Source: Brevibacillus sedimenti
GTDB lineage: Bacteria; Bacillota; Bacilli; Brevibacillales; Brevibacillaceae
DNA: 64,000 nt
Direction: 5' to 3'
Assembly: GCF_020923495.1 (NCBI RefSeq)
Contig: NZ_CP064048.1
Coordinates: 3,411,001 to 3,475,000, forward strand
Shown one piece after another: positions 55,351 to 62,390 of this stretch. Made by a program: the position numbers and the translations under genes. How positions within the stretch are numbered: the first letter of the stretch is position 1; every line of letters starts with the position of its first letter. The notes beneath the pieces were generated by a model. It did no database searches. It saw only the letters and a list, made by a program, of their open reading frames with translations, and was not told where the DNA came from.

Positions 55351-56729
55351 GATCTACCAGCACCCGTTTCCACATGGATTTTCTTTATCCGAATCGTCGG
55401 CTGACCGACACTGACCGCGAGATTCATCTGGTCAAATTTGTGGCACGTCGCGTGGCGGGAATGATGCATCCGGAGATCGCAGCCGACACGGTCGATGGAA
55501 GACAGCAGATCCGGACCGTTGCCGACCAGCCACAGGTCGCCTGTCGGACGCGTAATCCGGCCGTTCTCGATCAAAAAACCTTCCACCACACGCACCCGAA
55601 ACCGCCCGGTGGTCAGTTCCGTCTCTCCCGTGCCAAGTTTGCGAACATACAGCCCGCGGGAGGTTTGACGCACAATTTCTTCAGGCGTGTACTCGCCTGC
55701 TTGAATAAATGTGTTTGACATCCGCGGAATCGCCGGGTATCGATACGACACACGCCTCCCGTGTCCGTTCGAATGCGTATCCCACCGCTTGGCGGCCGTA
55801 CGGTCGTACATCAGTTCCTGCAGCCGGCCATTCTGGATCAGCACGGTGGATTGGGCCTTTTCCCCTTCGTCATCCACGCGATAACTGCCGGACAGACCCG
55901 GTATGGTCGGGTCGTCAACCAACGTCACCTGCTCCGATGCCACAGGCTGTCCAAATTTTCCCCCGTAGACTGCGTCCGGATGGGCAGCCAGATCGCCCTC
56001 CAATCCATGCCCGCACACTTCGTGGATCAGGATCGCAGGGTTTCCCGGCCCCAGCACCACGCACCAGTCTCCTCCTTCGATCTCTATGTACTGTTGCAAA
56101 TCGTCGAACTCAGCGAGTGCCGATTGAACGAATCCGGCAAACCCCGCACGCAGTTCTTCCAGATTGAGGCCGCCGCAGGAACGGCTCATGTACATGGGAC
56201 GCGACTCTTCCGTCCATTCCCCCTGGATGTCGATCGTGTAGTAGGAGCGGTGATCGTCAGCGTAGAAGCCGTCGGATCGGGCCACGGTGATGCGCTGGTC
56301 AAACGAGGTGACACTTTCCATGCAACGGCTGTTCACCCGTCCGGCTGCTCTGAACCCCCGCTGCCACCTGTCATGCAGTTCTTCAAACGCTGCAGCCATC
56401 GCCGATAAGGATACACCGACATGTTGATCCTCCTCATCGCCGACCTGCTTCACGCTGCGCACTTCTCTCAACAAGGCCGTGTTCCGGCCGCTTTTTACAT
56501 GCTCCAGGAGATCGGCAGGTGACATGGGAAAGTGGAGGTATTTCATTCCCATTTCACCTGAAATACGCACCCCAACCCCCTGACCAACTGTCACTCTCCA
56601 CTCTGGCTTTTCGCCGCCCCGCCTCGTGCGGAGCGAGTGGACCTGCTTTTCTTCATGAAATATCTCGACTTCCTCATGCCCGTACGCCAGGAACTGCTGG
56701 ATCAACTCGTTTGCGAGCGCTTTTTCCAT
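55347..56729 (-). CDS. tldD: TldD-type zinc metalloprotease
   Basis: 460 residues. HEVCGHGLEGD near residue 240 is the HExxxH zinc-binding motif of TldD; further typical segments are LVDDPTIPGLSGSYRVDDEG and ELTTGRFRVRVVEGFLIENG. Start set at the ATG at 56729 (MEKALANELI) with an AGAGAGGGTGTG site; an upstream in-frame extension to 56819 runs into the hairpin after the precursor gene. It forms the active subunit with TldE (next gene). It is the first enzyme after the scaffold peptide and its terminator-like hairpin. Confidence 0.88.
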   Translation of the reverse strand: MEKALANELIQQFLAYGHEEVEIFHEEKQVHSLRTRRGGEKPEWRVTVGQGVGVRISGEMGMKYLHFPMSPADLLEHVKSGRNTALLREVRSVKQVGDEEDQHVGVSLSAMAAAFEELHDRWQRGFRAAGRVNSRCMESVTSFDQRITVARSDGFYADDHRSYYTIDIQGEWTEESRPMYMSRSCGGLNLEELRAGFAGFVQSALAEFDDLQQYIEIEGGDWCVVLGPGNPAILIHEVCGHGLEGDLAAHPDAVYGGKFGQPVASEQVTLVDDPTIPGLSGSYRVDDEGEKAQSTVLIQNGRLQELMYDRTAAKRWDTHSNGHGRRVSYRYPAIPRMSNTFIQAGEYTPEEIVRQTSRGLYVRKLGTGETELTTGRFRVRVVEGFLIENGRITRPTGDLWLVGNGPDLLSSIDRVGCDLRMHHSRHATCHKFDQMNLAVSVGQPTIRIKKIHVETGAGRS

Positions 56730-56775
56730 CACACACCCTCTCTGTTCATGAGGATTCTTAAATAGATACTGAAGC

Positions 56776-56822
56776 GGAAAGAAAAGGCAAGATGACCTAT
56801 CAAGCGGATGATAGATCATCTT
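56776..56822 (-). terminator. Hairpin with short U-run between scaffold peptide and tldD (partial terminator)
   Basis: Arms 56789-56802 and 56809-56822 pair in 13 of 14 positions (AAGATGA-CTATCA core) with a 6-base loop, followed on the minus strand by GCCTTTTCTTTCC. It starts 9 bases after the peptide stop. Readthrough terminators at this position commonly raise precursor over enzyme levels in RiPP operons. Confidence 0.75.
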
Positions 56823-56831
56823 ACCCGCAGG

Positions 56832-56954
56832 CTACGCAAGCGGTGCGATCTTGTCTTCGATGTCCTCCAGGAGAAAATCAATGTCTTCCAGCTCTTCCAG
56901 GTCCAGATCTTCATTGTTTTCCACTGCTTCTTGTTGATTTTTTACTTGTTCCAT
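56832..56954 (-). CDS. 40-residue acidic scaffold/precursor peptide of the PEARL-type pathway
   Basis: ATG at 56954 has AAAGGAGGTGAGTCCC directly upstream, the strongest ribosome site of the operon. The peptide has 15 Asp/Glu and only 2 Lys, a helical acidic core (DLDLEELEDIDFLLEDIEDK) and ends IAPLA. It contains no Ser, Thr, Cys, Trp, Tyr, His, Gly or Arg. A LanB dehydratase, lanthionine or azoline chemistry would have no target in it. An acidic, Leu-rich scaffold ending in Ala fits pearlin precursors, which are extended at their C-terminus by PEARLs. Five bases separate it from the FMN reductase stop, and its ribosome site lies within that gene's last codons. Confidence 0.85.
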   Translation of the reverse strand: MEQVKNQQEAVENNEDLDLEELEDIDFLLEDIEDKIAPLA

Positions 56955-56959
56955 GGGAC

Positions 56960-57517
56960 TCACCTCCTTTCCATTTCCACACGATTGCGTAGGGACAAAA
57001 CGTTTAACTCCCGCTGCAGTCCGGCAATGACGCTCTGCACGCGCTTCCGGCACGCCTCATTCAACTGCCCGTTTTCGTCCAGCTCGTGTTCACTGGAAAT
57101 GGCAATCTCTTCCGGAATCACGTTTGCGTGCAGCGTACGAAACACCTGCCGCAGGCTCATCAGCGTCAGAATTCCTGCCTTTAGGCCTCCCGATACGGCC
57201 AATAACGCAATCGGCTTATGTTTGAATCCCGACCCATCCTGATAGTCCAGCAGATTTTTCAGCGCACCTGTGTAGCCGCCGTGATACTCGGGCGAACCCA
57301 CGATAAAAGCGTCAGCTTGTTTGATCTTTTCCGAAATTTCGATCATTTTGTCCGTTTGCGGTACCGTAAAACTAAACAGCGGGAAGTTTGTCTCCGCCAC
57401 ACAGATCAGTTCCGTTTCATGACCTTGTTTTTGCAACAGCTTTGCGAACAGATTGAGTACGCGCTTTGTCACCGATTCCGGGTTCATGCTGCCGTTGATC
57501 AAGACGATTTTTGCCAT
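56960..57517 (-). CDS. NADPH-dependent FMN reductase (flavodoxin-fold)
   Basis: 185 residues. The flavin phosphate loop is INGSMNPESVTKRV near residue 7; SPEYHGGYTGALKNLLDY near residue 80 is the isoalloxazine-binding signature of the FMN_red family. ATG at 57517 with GGAGGAGAACGTC; longer upstream reading is non-coding. It is the first gene of the operon behind the promoter at 57561-57589. It supplies reduced flavin, which some pearlin pathways need for monooxygenases; no obvious FMNH2 enzyme is found downstream, so its exact use is open. Confidence 0.85.
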   Translation of the reverse strand: MAKIVLINGSMNPESVTKRVLNLFAKLLQKQGHETELICVAETNFPLFSFTVPQTDKMIEISEKIKQADAFIVGSPEYHGGYTGALKNLLDYQDGSGFKHKPIALLAVSGGLKAGILTLMSLRQVFRTLHANVIPEEIAISSEHELDENGQLNEACRKRVQSVIAGLQRELNVLSLRNRVEMERR

Positions 57518-57560
57518 GACGTTCTCCTCCGAATTTCCATAAAAATGAAACTTTTCTAAC

Positions 57561-57589
57561 ATATTACATGATATGGCACGACCATTCAA
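57561..57589 (-). promoter_or_regulatory. SigA-type promoter of the PEARL-type operon
   Basis: Minus strand: -35 TTGAAT (57589-57584), 17-base spacer, -10 TAATAT (57566-57561). About 40 bases before the FMN reductase start. The spacer contains TATCAT, matching a half-site in the divergent regulator promoter. Confidence 0.7.
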
Positions 57590-57742
57590 CCCCGTTTTTG
57601 ACGATGCACCATTCGTTCCGTTCAGCCTCGCCGGAAAAAGGAGTTTCTCCCTGTATCTTACATTTTTTCCATCTGGTCGTGAAGTCCATGTGGGCCCGCA
57701 AATGTGCACTTTTTTTCGACACACCCCCAGCATGCCCAAACA

Positions 57743-57772
57743 AAAAGGGGCAGTCGGAAATGATCGCTGCCC
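57743..57772 (-). terminator. Terminator-like hairpin upstream of the operon promoter
   Basis: GGGCAG (57748-57753) / CTGCCC (57767-57772), followed on the minus strand by a T5 run. It lies upstream of the operon promoter and could block transcription entering from the regulator side. The 380-base gap 57518-57898 otherwise holds only the two promoters. Confidence 0.6.
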
Positions 57773-57824
57773 TAATCTTATTCACCCAGCCACCCGAACA
57801 TTCTGAGCAGGATGGGAAAAGCGC

Positions 57825-57853
57825 TTGTCTATCATCTTATGATATTGTAGTAT
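57825..57853 (+). promoter_or_regulatory. Promoter of the divergent regulator with a palindromic operator
   Basis: -35 TTGTCT (57825-57830), 17-base spacer, -10 TAGTAT (57848-57853). A perfect inverted repeat TATCATCTTATGATA (57830-57844) fills the spacer, a likely operator for autoregulation. Confidence 0.65.
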
Positions 57854-57898
57854 ACAGGAAAATAAGGGTGATTTCTCTAATTTCTTGGGGGAGTGCTT

Positions 57899-59302
57899 AT
57901 GGGATTTCAACAGGTGCGCCGGTCCTTGCGATCTGAAATTGAGCGTCAGATTAAAAAGCACGGCTACACACTCAGGAAACTTAGCGAAATAACTGGCATT
58001 AATCAGGGACATTTAAGTGCCATCCTGAACAGAAATCCTCCTCGGGCAATAACGATTCGGCAGTTGGATGCTTTGGCTACAGCTTTTGGACAGGCTCCGG
58101 GGTGGCTGTACGATTTGTACGAAGAAGAGTGTTTCTCCGAGGGAAAAGTATCACGCCCACGACTGGTGCCATATTTGATCCGCTGTGCGGAAATCGGAAG
58201 GCAGGATTGTATTGAGTCGATTGTCCCCAAATTGCTGGAGAACCCTAAACATGTGTCGATTCTTTTCTCCGTGGCCGAGCAGCTATTTGAGACCGGAAAA
58301 CGAAAAGAGGCAGTGCCATTTTATCAACACGTTATAGATAACGAAAAGGACAGCCACAACGATCGTTTTGTGTTGGCTCACTATCGGATCTTTCAATCGC
58401 TGCAAGGTACAAATGCAGAAGAACATTGGGAGGCGGTCATACGTTTTGCCCCCTATCGAAAGCGGCTGCCTGAACAGTATCAGTTAGATGCGCTATTAAA
58501 ACTGGCGAATGCTTGCTTTATGTTACAAAAGTGGAAGCAGATTGAAACATACGCTGACGAATTGCGTGCGCTTGCAATGGCAGTATATGAAGACCAGTTG
58601 CGAAAAAAGCAAAGTAACAAGGAATTCGAACCGTTAAAAACAGAGCGGCACCTGGTTGTATACTATGGGCAAGGATTTCTTGCAAAAGGCGTGGCATTAC
58701 AAATGCAAGGCAGGTACGAAGAGGCCAAAACGTATGTGCAGGGATACGCCGATCTTGGGTGGTTTCAACTTTTGGATGAAATTGGGCGAAGGGAAGTCGA
58801 GAAGTTCCGAATCTGGGCGAAAGCCAATCTCTATACCCTTGATCTGTTAACGGGGAATATCGACGTTCTGCCGGAGTACGTGGATTTTCTGATGAAATAC
58901 CCCGCCGAAATACCAGCGGGATTATTAACCATTATGGAGTCAGCCAGTAAATATGATATTACCATTGACCATATTTTGGAACGCTTTTCTGAGGAAATTG
59001 ACCGTTTCAAGCAATATCAAGACCCAATTAATATTGGCAGACATTATCATTTTCGTTATTGTAAAACTATATATGAGTTTAAAAGGGGGCGTATTGCCAA
59101 AGCTCTCGAAGAAACGTTACTGTGCCTTTCCCTTGCTGATAAGATGAATCACTACCAAGCCTTCAAACGTTGTACAGAATTGTTCTGGGAGCACCGACAC
59201 CAAGCATCCAAGCAGCAGTTAAGCGTCTTTGAAGAAATTTTAAAAGGAGGTTCAACAAATGAATGTAAAAACGTTGTTCCTTCCGCTTATCGTCATATTT
59301 AG
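57899..59302 (+). CDS. XRE-family HTH regulator with TPR-like C-terminal domain (RNPP-like)
   Basis: 467 residues. Cro/CI helix-turn-helix at residues 15-70 (LRKLSEITGINQGHLSAILN), then about 390 residues of TPR-like helical repeats (LFSVAEQLFETGKRKEAVPF; GVALQMQGRYEEAKTYVQGY). This layout is that of peptide-sensing RNPP regulators (PlcR, NprR, Rgg). ATG at 57899 with GGGGGAG upstream (GTG at 57893 possible). Its 3' end overlaps a tiny exported-type peptide gene, and it is divergent to the biosynthetic operon. The stretch is AT-richer than its surroundings. Activation of the operon by the peptide is inferred. Confidence 0.82.
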   Translation: MGFQQVRRSLRSEIERQIKKHGYTLRKLSEITGINQGHLSAILNRNPPRAITIRQLDALATAFGQAPGWLYDLYEEECFSEGKVSRPRLVPYLIRCAEIGRQDCIESIVPKLLENPKHVSILFSVAEQLFETGKRKEAVPFYQHVIDNEKDSHNDRFVLAHYRIFQSLQGTNAEEHWEAVIRFAPYRKRLPEQYQLDALLKLANACFMLQKWKQIETYADELRALAMAVYEDQLRKKQSNKEFEPLKTERHLVVYYGQGFLAKGVALQMQGRYEEAKTYVQGYADLGWFQLLDEIGRREVEKFRIWAKANLYTLDLLTGNIDVLPEYVDFLMKYPAEIPAGLLTIMESASKYDITIDHILERFSEEIDRFKQYQDPINIGRHYHFRYCKTIYEFKRGRIAKALEETLLCLSLADKMNHYQAFKRCTELFWEHRHQASKQQLSVFEEILKGGSTNECKNVVPSAYRHI

Positions 59303-59378
59303 TGTATATTGCGCTATTGCGATGCCGATTGAAACAAGTCAAACTATAACCATGCTTACACACGGATTCGGCGGTTGA
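59259..59378 (+). CDS. Small exported signalling-type peptide linked to the RNPP-like regulator
   Basis: 39 residues. Basic start MNVK, a hydrophobic core (TLFLPLIVIFSVYCAIA) like a signal peptide, then a short polar tail ending TMLTHGFGG. AAAAGGAGGTTCAACAA precedes the ATG. It overlaps the regulator's last 44 bases in a different frame, as Phr, NprX and PapR genes often do. Followed at once by a strong terminator. The active form is probably a short C-terminal fragment. Confidence 0.75.
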   Translation: MNVKTLFLPLIVIFSVYCAIAMPIETSQTITMLTHGFGG

Positions 59379-59380
59379 GC

Positions 59381-59412
59381 AATGAAAAGCACCCTTTGGG
59401 GTGCTTTTCATT
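59381..59412. terminator. Terminator of the regulator-peptide unit
   Basis: 14-bp perfect stem AATGAAAAGCACCC (59381-59394) / GGGTGCTTTTCATT (59399-59412) with loop TTTG, followed by ATTCCATTTTTTT. Confidence 0.9.
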
Positions 59413-59507
59413 ATTCCATTTTTTTCAGCCCGGAAGTTTTGGGATACCATTGTATAGTAATAATTGTCCTTTATTGTCAAAAAAAGGAGGTGAATCTCAT
59501 AATCACA

Positions 59508-59804
59508 ATGATTAACGAAAAGGACGTTCCTCCTCCTCGCCAGAGCAAAGGAACGCCCCCAAAAAAAGAGAGACGACTTCCATATGTAAAGTCTACCATG
59601 CAATCATTTGAACAGGAAAGAAGCAAATTTCCACATGTCTATGACATCGTAGGAATAACGGAAGAACTGCGCCGGCAGTTGGTTCAATTGGTTCAGGAGA
59701 CGGGCAGCCTGTCAAATGATACCGTGGTGGAGCTAAGCCAACGCTTGGACCAGTATATTCTGGCGATTCAACACCGGATGAATGAGAAAAAAAAGAAGCT
59801 GTAA
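59508..59804 (+). CDS. Spo0E-like sporulation phosphatase family protein
   Basis: 98 residues from the ATG at 59508. The C-terminal half (ELRRQLVQLVQETGSLSNDTVVELSQRLDQYILAIQ) is the Spo0E helical hairpin with the SxxLD motif (SQRLD), which dephosphorylates Spo0A-P. The N-terminal 50 residues are a basic, Pro-rich extension. AAAAAAGGAGGTG lies 15 bases before this ATG; an in-frame GTG at 59490 is an alternative. Placed between the peptide regulator and its own terminator. Confidence 0.75.
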   Translation: MINEKDVPPPRQSKGTPPKKERRLPYVKSTMQSFEQERSKFPHVYDIVGITEELRRQLVQLVQETGSLSNDTVVELSQRLDQYILAIQHRMNEKKKKL

Positions 59805-59856
59805 AACAAATACTCCTCTTGGGAATCAGGTGAGCGGCTGGTTCCCAATTTGTTTT
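59805..59856 (+). terminator. Terminator of the Spo0E-like gene
   Basis: TTGGGAA (59819-59825) / TTCCCAA (59842-59848), extended by AACAAAT/ATTTGTT pairing, followed by TTGTTTTC. Confidence 0.75.
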
Positions 59857-59895
59857 CTCCGGGCAGTTTCGTTCGGCGCACTCCCCTTTGCACGT

Positions 59896-59927
59896 AAAAA
59901 ATCCCTCCCCCAACCTGAGGGAAGGAT
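59896..59927 (-). terminator. Minus-strand terminator downstream of the YjcZ-type gene
   Basis: CCCTC (59903-59907) / GAGGG (59917-59921), with flanking ATCC/GGAT pairing and a T6 run on the minus strand. Between it and the YjcZ stop at 60052 no further gene is seen. Confidence 0.5.
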
Positions 59928-60051
59928 TGAAAGAGCGATGCTGCAGTGTTCTCGGGTCAACATGCTTATGCGATTCCCCTCTGCTGTGTGAAGGGGAAGA
60001 AATTGCAGCTGCTTTTCTCTTTGCCTTACCATCGACGCAAGTGAATCCATC

Positions 60052-60141
60052 CTAGTCGCAAGAACAACCCACGATCACCAGCAGAATGAACAGTACCAGG
60101 ACCAGCCCAAATTCGTCGAAACCGTTGAAGATTCCACTCAT
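60052..60141 (-). CDS. YjcZ-family tiny sporulation membrane peptide
   Basis: 29 residues: MSGIFNGFDEFG, a membrane helix LVLVLFILLVIVGC and tail SCD. Nearly the same helix as the peptide at 12111-12197. AGGAGGTGGATCCAACC precedes the ATG. The family is expressed in the mother cell or spore; molecular role unknown. Confidence 0.85.
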   Translation of the reverse strand: MSGIFNGFDEFGLVLVLFILLVIVGCSCD

Positions 60142-60306
60142 GGTTGGATCCACCTCCTCCTGTTGATTCAGTATTTATGCTATGTCGCAAGAAGGAAACG
60201 GGTATAGACTGGTGTCATGGAATGAGCACAATTTTTCCGATACCGTTCAAGCCGAGAAATGTACCCCATTCCGGACGCTTTATCCTGACAGCTCTGTCCG
60301 CTCCTG

Positions 60307-60402
60307 TTACCAGCGGTCTTCCTCAAAGAGAATGAAGAAGAGGAGCAGGATCAGAATCAATCCAAAGAACCCTCCGCCAAAGAAACCGTGCTTCCCGCTC
60401 AT
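60307..60402 (-). CDS. Tiny Gly/Phe-rich membrane peptide, spore-type
   Basis: 31 residues: MSGKHGFFGGGFFG, a membrane helix LILILLLFFILF and a charged end EEDRW. GGAAGGGAGGGAATAAC before the ATG supports translation. Resembles small YjcZ/CotX-neighbour membrane peptides of spore formers; lies next to the YjcZ gene on the same strand. Confidence 0.7.
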   Translation of the reverse strand: MSGKHGFFGGGFFGLILILLLFFILFEEDRW

Positions 60403-60691
60403 GTTATTCCCTCCCTTCCATCTCGCCATGAGCAGGGCATCCTGTGTTTGTCCCTACCCAGGTTATACTATGTATGGCATCATCGGCCTGTCTCGATTCT
60501 CGTCTACTTGAGAGTCAAAACAGGCGGATTTCCGTCCGTTCACCATACAGAATGACAGCATAAAACGGGCCTTTCTCTCATGAGCCGGTACACAAAGCAG
60601 CGACACACTCGAATCCCCTGCAGGATTGGGCACGAAATGTCGGGTGAGTCGATTCCTCACCTGCTATGCTGTGGATAAGGAGGCGAATTCA

Positions 60692-61579
60692 ATGGATGTG
60701 CTGACGAACTGGAACAAGGCAATCAAGTATATCGAAGACAATCTGACGAACGACATTGATTGCAAGGAAGCGGCACGGCTGGCTTTATGCTCCGAATATC
60801 ACTTCAAACGGATGTTTTCTTTCCTCGCAGGGATTACCCTGTCGGAATACATTCGCCGCAGGCGCCTGACACTTGCTGCGTTTGAGCTGCAAAACAGCAG
60901 CGCGAAGGTCATCGACATCGCGATGAAATACGGGTACAACTCCCCTGATTCGTTTGCCCGCGCATTTCAGAGCCTGCATGGGATCACACCGTCGGAAGCC
61001 AGAACAAACGGCCATTCCCTGAAAGCCTATCCTCGAATGAGCTTCCAATTAACCATTCAAGGGGGAAACGAAATGAACTACCGCATCGTAGAAAAAGAGG
61101 CATTTCGCATTGTGGGGATCATGAAACGAGTGCCCATCATGTTCAAAGGAGTGAATCCGGCCATCGCCGACATGTGGAAAAGTCTGGACATGCATACGAT
61201 CCAAACACTCAAAAGTCTTTCCAATGTCGAGCCAATGGGGCTGATTCAAGCATCCACCAACTTTTCGGAAGGGCGAATGGAGGAAAAAGGAGAGCTCGAT
61301 CACTACATTGGCGTGGCCACGACGAACGAGTGCCCGGAAGGTCTCACGCAGCTGGAAGTGCCCGCCTCCACCTGGGCTGTATTTGAAGCAGTCGGTCCTT
61401 TTCCCGACACGCTGCAGAATATCTGGGGACGCATCTATTCCGAATGGTTTCCCACCGCGCACTATGAACAAACAGAAGGTCCGGAAATTCTGTGGAACGA
61501 GCATGCAGATATCCATTCCCCCACGTTTCGCAGCGAGATTTGGATTCCGGTTGTGAAAAAACCGCACGCGAATGGATAA
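60692..61579 (+). CDS. AraC-family regulator with GyrI-like effector domain
   Basis: 295 residues. Two HTH motifs in the first 105 residues ([40 protein letters not shown]) bind DNA. After NGHS the GyrI-like small-molecule-binding domain begins ([20 protein letters not shown]) and ends with SEIWIPV. This is the Rob/YdeE/BmrR-like arrangement that senses hydrophobic compounds. ATG at 60692 with AAGGAGGCGAATTCA; the longer frame from 60626 lacks a site. Confidence 0.88.
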   Translation: MDVLTNWNKAIKYIEDNLTNDIDCKEAARLALCSEYHFKRMFSFLAGITLSEYIRRRRLTLAAFELQNSSAKVIDIAMKYGYNSPDSFARAFQSLHGITPSEARTNGHSLKAYPRMSFQLTIQGGNEMNYRIVEKEAFRIVGIMKRVPIMFKGVNPAIADMWKSLDMHTIQTLKSLSNVEPMGLIQASTNFSEGRMEEKGELDHYIGVATTNECPEGLTQLEVPASTWAVFEAVGPFPDTLQNIWGRIYSEWFPTAHYEQTEGPEILWNEHADIHSPTFRSEIWIPVVKKPHANG

Positions 61580-61657
61580 CGATTGCTTCCTATACACCCA
61601 TGCACAGCAAACGGCATAGGCTATGGTGCATGATGAATGTATGGGAGGCGAATACGC

Positions 61658-62215
61658 ATGTACCAACAACCGTGGGGATACCCATATTGGCATACTCCCG
61701 TGTACGACTGGACTCCCAATCCGTGGAGCTACCAGTGGAATCCCTATTATGCCCATTGGAATCCCAGCCGCTATCCTCATGACAGACGGATCAACCTGAC
61801 CGATCATGGCAACAGTCCGTTTGTCGTGAATATTGAACAGGCGGCCAAACAAAACCAGACGTACCGGACGGCCATATGGACAGGAAAGCACCTCCAGGTG
61901 ACGGTGATGAGCATTAATGTGGGCGATGACATTGGTTTGGAAGTCCATCCGACTACGGATCAATTCATACGGATTGAAGAAGGACAGGGACTTGTCCAAA
62001 TGGGGCCAAGCAGAGATCGCCTGGATTTTCAGCAGATGGCCTATGAGGACGATGCCATCATGATCCCTGCCGGCACATGGCACAACGTCGTGAATACCGG
62101 TCACAAACCGCTGAAAGTGTACGTGATCTATGCGCCGCCTGAACATCCGTTTGGGACCGTCCATGAAACCAAACAAATTGCCATGGCTGCCGAAGAAAGC
62201 GGACATGACCGCTGA
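61658..62215 (+). CDS. Cupin-domain protein with aromatic-rich N-terminus
   Basis: 185 residues from the ATG at 61658 with GGGAGGCGAATACGC. The first 45 residues are Trp/Tyr/Pro-rich (YQQPWGYPYWHTPVYDW), as in coat-associated proteins. The rest is a cupin barrel: DIGLEVHPTTDQFIRIEEG and MIPAGTWHNVVN hold the metal-binding His/Glu set. Substrate unknown; similar proteins in spore formers are annotated only as cupins. Confidence 0.8.
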   Translation: MYQQPWGYPYWHTPVYDWTPNPWSYQWNPYYAHWNPSRYPHDRRINLTDHGNSPFVVNIEQAAKQNQTYRTAIWTGKHLQVTVMSINVGDDIGLEVHPTTDQFIRIEEGQGLVQMGPSRDRLDFQQMAYEDDAIMIPAGTWHNVVNTGHKPLKVYVIYAPPEHPFGTVHETKQIAMAAEESGHDR

Positions 62216-62277
62216 ATCAGACGGATGGATTCCATCATGACAGTGGAGCATGCCGGAGCCGCAGCACATGAAAAAAG

Positions 62278-62316
62278 CAGATCGCACCGTGCAGCTTCAC
62301 AACACGGTGCGATCTG
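62278..62316. terminator. Bidirectional terminator between cupin and cyclase genes
   Basis: 14-bp perfect stem CAGATCGCACCGTG (62278-62291) / CACGGTGCGATCTG (62303-62316), with T-rich sequence after it on the plus strand and an A6 run before it serving the minus strand. Confidence 0.85.
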
Positions 62317-62390
62317 TTCGTTTCCATAGCGTTTTGTTACGAGCGCCCGCTCTTTCTTCTGGGAAGGGAAGCGGGAAATGCAGACACAGG

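Noticed and set aside
61049-62287. Minus-strand ORF of 412 codons across the AraC and cupin genes
   Set aside because: It lies opposite two clear genes and has no domain or start signal.
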